39,351 nt of DNA, taken from the NCBI GenBank assembly GCA_026401055.1, contig JAPLNP010000151.1:1-39351 (forward strand), given 5' to 3'. The notes beneath the pieces were generated by a model. The model worked only from the letters and a program-made list of their open reading frames with translations, was not told where the DNA came from and did not search any database. Position numbers and translations under genes: made by a program. This DNA is from Planctomycetia bacterium. Its GTDB lineage: Bacteria > Planctomycetota > Planctomycetia > Pirellulales > Thermoguttaceae. Positions 33,766 through 39,351 of the stretch are shown piece after piece. Each line of letters starts with the position of its first letter. Position 1 is the first letter of the stretch.

Positions 33766-34013
33766 CGCGGTTTGCCTCCCCGTCGTGCCCCAGGGTTCCG
33801 CGTGCTCGCGTCCCAGATCACCGCGAGGATTGCCCGACGATCGGCGTTGTCGAGGTGGGGCCAAGCGTCGATCGCGACCGCCAAGCCGGGGTCACTCGGC
33901 GCGGAATGTGCGCCAACTGTGCCGGATTCTGTGCCAAGAGAAACGGGCGATTGCCCTAACGTGTTGGCAGATAAGGCGGTTACGGAAACCGGTTCGATTC
34001 CCGCCGCCTCCAC
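33762..34013 (-). CDS. Small hypothetical protein, N-terminus antisense to a tRNA 3' end
   Basis: Eighty-three residues. The C-terminal half, AVAIDAWPHLDNADRRAILAVIWDAS, is a helical motif that I have seen in short planctomycete proteins next to integrases (from memory, not searched). The N-terminal part, MEAAGIEPVSVTAL, is the reverse reading of a tRNA 3' end, so the true start may lie further inside. It overlaps the next gene by 4 nt. Function unknown. Confidence 0.5.
   Translation of the reverse strand: MEAAGIEPVSVTALSANTLGQSPVSLGTESGTVGAHSAPSDPGLAVAIDAWPHLDNADRRAILAVIWDASTRNPGARRGGKPR
33971..34013 (+). pseudogene. 3' half of a tRNA (T-arm and acceptor), unmatched to the upstream half
   Basis: It begins with the direct repeat ATAAGGCGGTT and contains GGTTCGATTCCCGCCGCCT, the invariant TTCGATTC T-loop followed by an acceptor-type 3' strand CGCCTCC and discriminator A; CCA is not encoded. 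The expected 5' partner GGAGGCG is not present at 33269 (which has GCGTCTG), so this half belongs to another tRNA or is a replacement fragment carried by a mobile element. Confidence 0.45.
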
Positions 34014-34052
34014 TTCACAGCCGCTTGCGCAAATCGCCGCAAGTGGCTGTTC

Positions 34053-35084
34053 TTATGGATAAAGGTACTTGCCGTGCGCGGCGTCGAACTTGATTGCCGG
34101 GACGTTGGCGGGGAAATAGGCTTCAAGAAGTTCCTTCATCGGTCCGGCGTACCTGGCGACGCGGATCGTGCCCCAGGTCGCCTGGTCGCCCGTCCCGTAA
34201 TAGACGTAGGTATTGCCTTCAAACTCGAACAGGTCGGCGTCGGTATTGTTGATCCCTTCCCCGGTGACCGGATCGAGCATGGGATGTCGCGTCGGGCTCA
34301 ACTCCCACAGCGCCAGGTCTCGTGACCGGGCAATCGCCGTGACGTATTTCGTCTCCGGCAGCAGGTACTGATAACGGAGTCCCGGCCCTTTCTCTCGTTG
34401 GATGCCGTAAATGACGTAGTAGTACGGGGCGACGTGGCGGATGGCAGGGCAGGCGCAGAAGGACTGCTCGGCGAGGTCGGCGAACTGAATGCCCGGCACC
34501 GGCTCCCAGCGAGCCAGGTCTTTTGACCGCGCGAAGCGGAAACTCCACTGCACCGGCTTGTTCGATTCGTACGCCATGAGGTAGCCCCGATCGTCGCGGC
34601 ACACCGACGTGTTGAACAAGTGCTCGTCCCCTTCCCGGCGGATCGCCAATTCCTGCTTCCACGACTTGAGGTCGCTCGACCAAAACCGGTAGACGTCCTT
34701 CGTCCACTCTTCGTTCGTGTTCACCGTGCCGAAGATGTTTAGTTCCTCGCCGTCGACCAGGGCGCTGACAAAGGAGAACCCCGTGCCAAGCCTCGCCACC
34801 TCTTGGCCGGTGACCATGTCCTGGACGAACAGCGACGCTTTCTCCTGCTCGTCACGTTTGGTCGAGCGATCGTTCTGAACGAGCAACACGCGGCCTCGAA
34901 AGACCACGGGCGTGTTCTCCATTCCGCGAGGGAAGCTGAACGGGAGCTTGACCAGATTGGGGTTCGGGGGAGCCTCCTGGTTCGCCGCGGGGCCGGCCGA
35001 GGCCGATTGCCCTTTCGGCGGCTCCGCGGAAAGTGCCGTCGCACACAGAGACATCAGCATCAGGAGGGCTGCTCGACATCGCAT
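34053..35084 (-). CDS. Secreted GH43/GH32-like five-bladed propeller protein
   Basis: From ATG 35084 a 343-residue protein with signal peptide MRCRAALLMLMSLCATALSA. The repeats have the shape of five-bladed furanosidase-type propellers: WSSDLKSWKQELAI, FARSKDLARWEPVPG, IARSRDLALWELSPTR and a last blade NTDADLFEFEGNTYVYYGTGDQ. The three acidic residues expected for GH43/32/62/68 are not certain; the Asp in NNTDADLFEF and the Glu/Asp near the N-terminus are candidates. The protein would act on oligosaccharides outside the cytoplasm. The Shine-Dalgarno match is weak. It ends 40 nt from the tRNA 3' half, which lies on the other strand. It may be a binding or lyase-like relative rather than a hydrolase. 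Confidence 0.75.
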   Translation of the reverse strand: MRCRAALLMLMSLCATALSAEPPKGQSASAGPAANQEAPPNPNLVKLPFSFPRGMENTPVVFRGRVLLVQNDRSTKRDEQEKASLFVQDMVTGQEVARLGTGFSFVSALVDGEELNIFGTVNTNEEWTKDVYRFWSSDLKSWKQELAIRREGDEHLFNTSVCRDDRGYLMAYESNKPVQWSFRFARSKDLARWEPVPGIQFADLAEQSFCACPAIRHVAPYYYVIYGIQREKGPGLRYQYLLPETKYVTAIARSRDLALWELSPTRHPMLDPVTGEGINNTDADLFEFEGNTYVYYGTGDQATWGTIRVARYAGPMKELLEAYFPANVPAIKFDAAHGKYLYP

Positions 35085-35158
35085 GGCTTCGTCCCGTGGG
35101 TTGACCGGGGGTCTCCAGGCAGGTTGAGCCGGACGCCGGTTCCGACTCATGGTGTCAA

Positions 35159-37363
35159 CTATCTTACCATGGCAGCCGCCGACAAGTAATGGACTCGCCA
35201 GATCAAAATCGCGCCCGCCGACCAGAAAAAGGCGGCGAAACCGAACAGCGTCCAGAGCAGCCCTTCCCACGAGCGAATGCCGCGTCGAAATCGGTTGGCG
35301 GCGGGCAGGGCGAGCGGCCAGGAGGGGATGAACCCCAAGAGGAAGGTCCATTCCGTGGCTAGGCTCAAGCGGCGGCAGACCAGGAAATAGGCCAGGCACG
35401 TGCCAACCAGCAGCAGCGTGGCCGCCATGGCCGCCCATGATTGCCCGCGGCGAGGCGAGTCGCCGTCCGATCGTCGGTCGGAGCGGACGATCGTGTTCAA
35501 CGCGACCTGATGCGCAACGAATAGGCAGACGGGCCACGTGAAGATAAAAGAACCGGTCACGCGATTGAAGACGGGTGTTCCCGCGACACCCAGAACGAAC
35601 GCGGCCCCCCAGAACACGCCCCAAGCCACGCGCGGTGAAGCGAAAGACGTTGTCTGGCGAGAATGCTTATCGGCCACATAGCCGGCAGCCATGGCCAACA
35701 CCGCCGCCGGAGCGAAAACGCCCAATAGCGAGAACGCGAACCATTGGCCCAACTCCCTCGCGTCGGCCGGGTCGAAGGCGTAAGGCCGTTCGCCACCGAC
35801 GAGTCTCGTCAGGTCGATCCGACTGGGCGGCACGGTCGCCGAGGCCGGACGAGCCGACCGGCGCTGCCCGGCGTCGAGTCCTTCCGGGTCCCCGATATAG
35901 ACGCACGCGGCCCTGGTCGGACTTCGCAAATAAAGACGGCCTCGGTGCAAGGCGGGGGCCGTCCAGCAGATCTCGCCGTTGAAGACGGCGGTTCGAGCCA
36001 ACTCCGCGTATCGATCCGGCGTTGCCCGAGCGAGAATCAACTCGCCCCGGTCGTTGAACAAGATCAGCTTGCCGTCGGCGACAACAACCGTCGCGTGACC
36101 GACTTCATCCGTTTCCCAGAGCACCTTGCCCGTGGCGAAGTCGAGGCATTTGAACGTACCGCGCGAAGGCCGATGCGACTTGGCCTGCGCGTCGCGAATG
36201 TCGAAGCCGTACACGTGCCCTTCAAACAGCACGCTGGAGGCCGTGTCGTTCGAGAGCTTACGCGTATCCCAGGCCGGCTCCAACGACAGTCCCGACGCGG
36301 CGGCGGCGTCTTTGCCGTCCTTGCGTAATGCATCGACGTCGGGCTGCTTGACCGTCAGCCGGTAGCACTCCGCGCCGCTCTGGAACGGTCGGGCAATCAT
36401 CAGGAACGGCTCGTCGTAAAGCGGCGAGGCGGCGTGTTCATCGTATCCCGACGAGCAGACTGTCTGACAAAGCAGTCGGCCGGTCTTTGGGTCGAACACG
36501 CCCAAGACGTTCTCCAGAAAGGCGACGACGCATCGCCTGCCGCGAAACGTGATCGGCAGAACTGAGCAATAGCTGGCCGGTTCGCTGCCCGAGGTCCAGA
36601 CGGTCGAGCCGTCGAGGGCGTCGAGGGCCACAACGCTGGCTCCCTCGCCGCCGACGGGCAGAATGACCTTGCCGTCTTCGATCACCGGCGAGCACGCATA
36701 TCCGAAATCCGTTCCCCGCCCGGCGAACTGCTCATTGACGTCGACCTGCCAGAGCGGCTGTCCGTCGTAGGCTCGCAGACATCCGACCAATCCGGACGGC
36801 CCGGCGAAATAGACTCGTCCCGCATTCCATGCCGGCGTGGCCCGAGGCCCGGGATACATACCGCCCGGCTCGTAGGGCCAACCGTAGCGATGTTCCCAAA
36901 GGGGTTCGCCCGTATCGGCATCGAGACAAACGACGTTTTGGGCGGTGAGCGTCTGCGTTTGGGTGTAAACTCGGCTGCCGACGGCCGTGAAGCCCGAGTA
37001 GCCACACCCGATCTCCCGAGCCCAAAGCACGGGCGGGCCTTCGTCGGGCCAACGCTCGGCCACGCCGCGCTCGTTGGAGATCGCGTCCTGGTTCGGCCCA
37101 CGCCGATTCGGCCAGCCCGGGCCCGTGTTGGTGGATGATTCCGGCGGGGCAACGTCAACGCTCCCATCGCCACGAGGCCAAATCGGCAACCGGAAGCCGA
37201 CGTCTCCCAGGGCAAGGCAAAACAGCAGTATCACGATGGCCAAGGCGACCAGCCGCGTCATAACCGCCCGCAACAGCCTCCGGCCTCGTCGTCCGTGGTC
37301 GGCGGTTGATCTGAAGGGTGACGCCATACGACCGGGCCCAATGACGTGGTTGAGATGAGTCAC
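35159..37363 (-). CDS. PQQ-like beta-propeller protein with N-terminal anchor and C-terminal membrane domain
   Basis: About 734 residues if the GTG at 37363 is used (GGGAAG upstream); ATG at 37261 would start MTRLVALAIVILLFCLALGD directly before the membrane anchor. The middle is a quinoprotein-type propeller: VVCLDADTGEPLWEHRYG, GCLRAYDGQPLWQVDV, VVALDALDGSTVWTSG, FKCLDFATGKVLWET. From about residue 540 come several hydrophobic helices (FAFSLLGVFAPAAVLAMAAGYV, VAWGVFWGAAFVLGVAGTPVFN, AMAATLLLVGTCLAYFLVC, LLWTLFGFAAFFWSAGAILIW), an uncommon addition. No PQQ-binding tryptophan-docking or Cys-Cys motif is evident, so it may be a structural propeller. It precedes the GH43-like gene by 75 nt in the same direction. 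Confidence 0.82.
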   Translation of the reverse strand: MTHLNHVIGPGRMASPFRSTADHGRRGRRLLRAVMTRLVALAIVILLFCLALGDVGFRLPIWPRGDGSVDVAPPESSTNTGPGWPNRRGPNQDAISNERGVAERWPDEGPPVLWAREIGCGYSGFTAVGSRVYTQTQTLTAQNVVCLDADTGEPLWEHRYGWPYEPGGMYPGPRATPAWNAGRVYFAGPSGLVGCLRAYDGQPLWQVDVNEQFAGRGTDFGYACSPVIEDGKVILPVGGEGASVVALDALDGSTVWTSGSEPASYCSVLPITFRGRRCVVAFLENVLGVFDPKTGRLLCQTVCSSGYDEHAASPLYDEPFLMIARPFQSGAECYRLTVKQPDVDALRKDGKDAAAASGLSLEPAWDTRKLSNDTASSVLFEGHVYGFDIRDAQAKSHRPSRGTFKCLDFATGKVLWETDEVGHATVVVADGKLILFNDRGELILARATPDRYAELARTAVFNGEICWTAPALHRGRLYLRSPTRAACVYIGDPEGLDAGQRRSARPASATVPPSRIDLTRLVGGERPYAFDPADARELGQWFAFSLLGVFAPAAVLAMAAGYVADKHSRQTTSFASPRVAWGVFWGAAFVLGVAGTPVFNRVTGSFIFTWPVCLFVAHQVALNTIVRSDRRSDGDSPRRGQSWAAMAATLLLVGTCLAYFLVCRRLSLATEWTFLLGFIPSWPLALPAANRFRRGIRSWEGLLWTLFGFAAFFWSAGAILIWRVHYLSAAAMVR

Positions 37364-37500
37364 ACCTTCTTCCCAGACACGCGGCGACCTGAAATCGGCA
37401 ATGGTCTTCTTGCCACGGTGTCGGCCGAGACGGGTCTATCCAGCACGGAACGGCGAGGCAACTTCGGCGGCTATTTCACCATGTCCCGGAGCAGTCTCGT

Positions 37501-38451
37501 TCAGTAGCTCACCGTCACCGCCGCCTTGCCGGTGAAGTTGCTCAGCCGCACCAGCTCGCGCGCGGCGTCGAACTCCTTCGACTCCTTGCCATTGATGGTG
37601 ACGTTCTTGATCGGCGCGGCTTTGGGGTGACGCAGCCGCAGCAGGACATCCTTGGGCGCTTTGCGCGACGGCATCTCCACCGTGGCGTTGATCTTGCCGT
37701 TGTCAACGTCCGAGACGATCTCGTAGGCTACCGTGCCGAAATGCGTCGGCGAGTTGCTCACGGTGATCTTCTTGCCCTGCTCCAGCCACGCCCGCGGCGT
37801 CGCGCGCGCCAGCCATAGACTGTCGCCGATTTCCATCACCAGCATGTTGCGAAAGTTCTCCATGAACCAGCCCGCGGTGCCGTTATCCGGGGCGCTACAG
37901 TCCGCATAGTTGCCCAAATGCCAATGTTCCCACAGCTTGCCATCGGCGCCGACCATCGACGCATAGGAGTTCATCCAGAATCGCAGGAAATTCGGCACGT
38001 CGTCTTGAAGCAGGTAGACGTTGGCATTATGCGAGGCCTTGGGCAGAATCACATAGCAATTCCAGAACCAGGCGTCGTCCGTGGAAAGACCCTTCTGCCG
38101 CCGGGCGTCTTCCTTTCCCCGCACGGCGCTGGCGGACGTTCCCAGCTCCTCCATCACGTTGAGGGTATCGACCATTCGGACGTCGCCGGCATCCAGCACG
38201 GCGAAGGGTTCGGCCAACGGCAATGCCCCCATGAAGAAATCGCACTCCGGAAACTGGGGAGCACCCAACTCCGGACCCGTCAGACCCCGGGCGTACGCCA
38301 TCCTCGGGATGTAGCCGCGGTAGGCGCCGTCACGCCCCAGCCGCACCGGCGCGAGCGCCGCCTCCCGCTCCACCGCCCGGCGGATGTCCTTGCGAAACGC
38401 ATCGGCCTGGTCGCGGTACTTCCGGCCTGCTTCCGGATCGAAGTCCGTCAA
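37501..38451 (-). pseudogene. Six-hairpin-type glycosidase, C-terminal fragment
   Basis: Continues the upstream fragment: in this frame the sequence between them reads DWHWYYVDNALSLQGLQRFAD and joins MTDFDPEAGRKYRDQ, so there is one protein interrupted by a single-base shift near 38515. The helical toroid segments (NCYVILPKASHNANVYLL, YASMVGADGKLWEHWHLGNYADC, NGTAGWFMENFRNMLVMEIGDSLWLARATP) lead to a C-terminal beta-domain (VSDVDNGKINATVEMPS, NVTINGKESKEFD), the usual ending of six-hairpin glycosidases. The start at 38451 is a TTG with no ribosome binding site, supporting a broken gene. A family number cannot be assigned. Confidence 0.72.
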
Positions 38452-38515
38452 GGCGTCGGCGAAACGCTGGAGGCCCTGGAGTGACAGGGCATTGTCGACA
38501 TAGTACCAATGCCAG

Positions 38516-39351
38516 TCACAACTCGGTATCGCCCGTCAGGAAATAGCGGTCGGCCATGGCAAACAGGAGTCTGCCGGTCGAGGCGTGCGTGCCGTCGTGG
38601 CTGTATCCCATGTCGTGCCGCATGGCCGTCGCCCACTCCAGGGCGCCGTCCCCATCCGTATAATCGCCGTCCGACTTCGCGCCCGGGGCCTTCAGAAAAT
38701 GCTCGTATACCTTGTCGGCCTCGTCGTGCAGGCCCACCAGATCCATATCATGGGCGACTCGGCCCACCTCGAACGCAAGTCCGCCCCACATGTGCTTGCC
38801 TCTCAACTGGAACGACGCCGCGCGCCAGGCATCGGTCCAGCGAGCGTCCGGCAGTTGCACTTGCATGGGAGGGTCCTCGACTTTGGGGAACGGCGCAAGA
38901 ACCGTCCCCGCCGGACACGTCCACAGCCTGACCTCCCCCATGACTTCCTCCCAGGAGGCAGCCTCGCGATGTTCGCGGGTCATCTGTCGAATACTTCTGA
39001 GGTTTTTGGCCGCCAATTCCTCGGCGAATTGCCGAGCGGTTTTCCCGCCGCCGACCTTCGTCACGAAGATGCCATGTTCCGGAATCAGGATCGGTCCGTC
39101 GTCCAGGTCGCGAAGGCGAACCGTGAAACCCGTCGTCTTGGTCCAAACGGTAACCCGGCTATCCAAGCCCGGGCGACTGTCGGGGGCGTACAGCGCCGGG
39201 ACGACGATGCCTCGTCTCGCATCGCCCGCGGCCCGCGATTGCCAGGCGTTCGGACCTGTCACCGTAGTGCCCTTGTCGTCCGTCAATGGCGACACGGGAC
39301 CCAGGACGGCCACATGGGACTCCAGGCGGCCGTCGAAGTCGGTCTTCTCCG
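38516..39351 (-). pseudogene. Six-hairpin-type glycosidase, N-terminal fragment, open at the right edge
   Basis: The frame is open to the window end (EKTDFDGRLESHVAVLGPV), so the true start lies outside. Helical repeat segments are visible: ARWTDAWRAASFQLRGKHM, VAHDMDLVGLHDEADKVYEHF, and DGALEWATAMRHDMGYSHDGTHASTG, ending FLTGDTEL and a TGA. The reading resumes in the next frame with DWHWYYVDN, so the two entries are one gene. A signal peptide is not visible because the N-terminus is missing. Probably extracellular, acting on an alpha-linked sugar, by analogy with the family only. Confidence 0.7.

Overview
The window looks like a chromosomal segment of a high-GC planctomycete, most likely of the Pirellulales type. 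This is inferred from the gene repertoire and from lineage-style dispersed palindromes; there is no rRNA or other direct taxonomic marker. Typical traits are many secreted enzymes with signal peptides, PQQ-like beta-propellers, sialidase-fold and FG-GAP proteins, small family-specific hypothetical proteins, an ECF sigma factor coupled to a membrane protein, and sparse operon structure.

Layout. At 1-1694 (minus) lies an APC/CAT amino-acid permease broken by an internal deletion and frameshift. At 1891-8998 is a heavy-metal efflux locus: a TolC-type outer-membrane lipoprotein (minus), and divergently a small lipoprotein, a CusB-type adaptor and a CusA-type RND pump. A 131-nt perfect inverted-repeat element sits between cusB and cusA. 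At 9116-12119 (minus) are a secreted GH36-type alpha-galactosidase and an unknown exported protein. At 12172-13975 (minus) is an A/T-richer patch of small hypothetical and DUF5677-like genes around another palindromic element. At 14111-17544 (minus) are a beta-propeller protein with a class I methyltransferase domain embedded between blades and a stand-alone tRNA-binding domain protein.

From 17866 to 24838 come an SGNH hydrolase, an SDR dehydrogenase, a truncated ORF6N protein, a secreted sialidase-fold protein, and a large sialidase/FG-GAP fusion protein containing two in-frame 80-nt palindromic elements. From 25238 to 29061 are a PAS/PAS histidine kinase and an ECF sigma factor followed by a membrane-anchored LolA/RseB-like putative anti-sigma partner. 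From 29211 to 39351 (all minus) are two secreted putative TIM-barrel glycosidases, a small island between two unmatched tRNA halves, a GH43/32-like five-bladed propeller protein, a membrane PQQ-like propeller and a frameshifted six-hairpin-type glycosidase running off the right edge.

The two themes are metal efflux and extracellular degradation of complex glycans (alpha-galactosides, possibly esterified or sialic-acid-like sugars), with transmembrane signalling genes between. The most striking non-gene feature is a set of at least six unrelated families of perfect or near-perfect palindromic mini-elements. They lie between genes, supply a stop codon to one gene, split one operon, and are translated in two different reading frames inside one protein gene. 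Three genes carry apparent frameshifts, which may be real decay or assembly errors.
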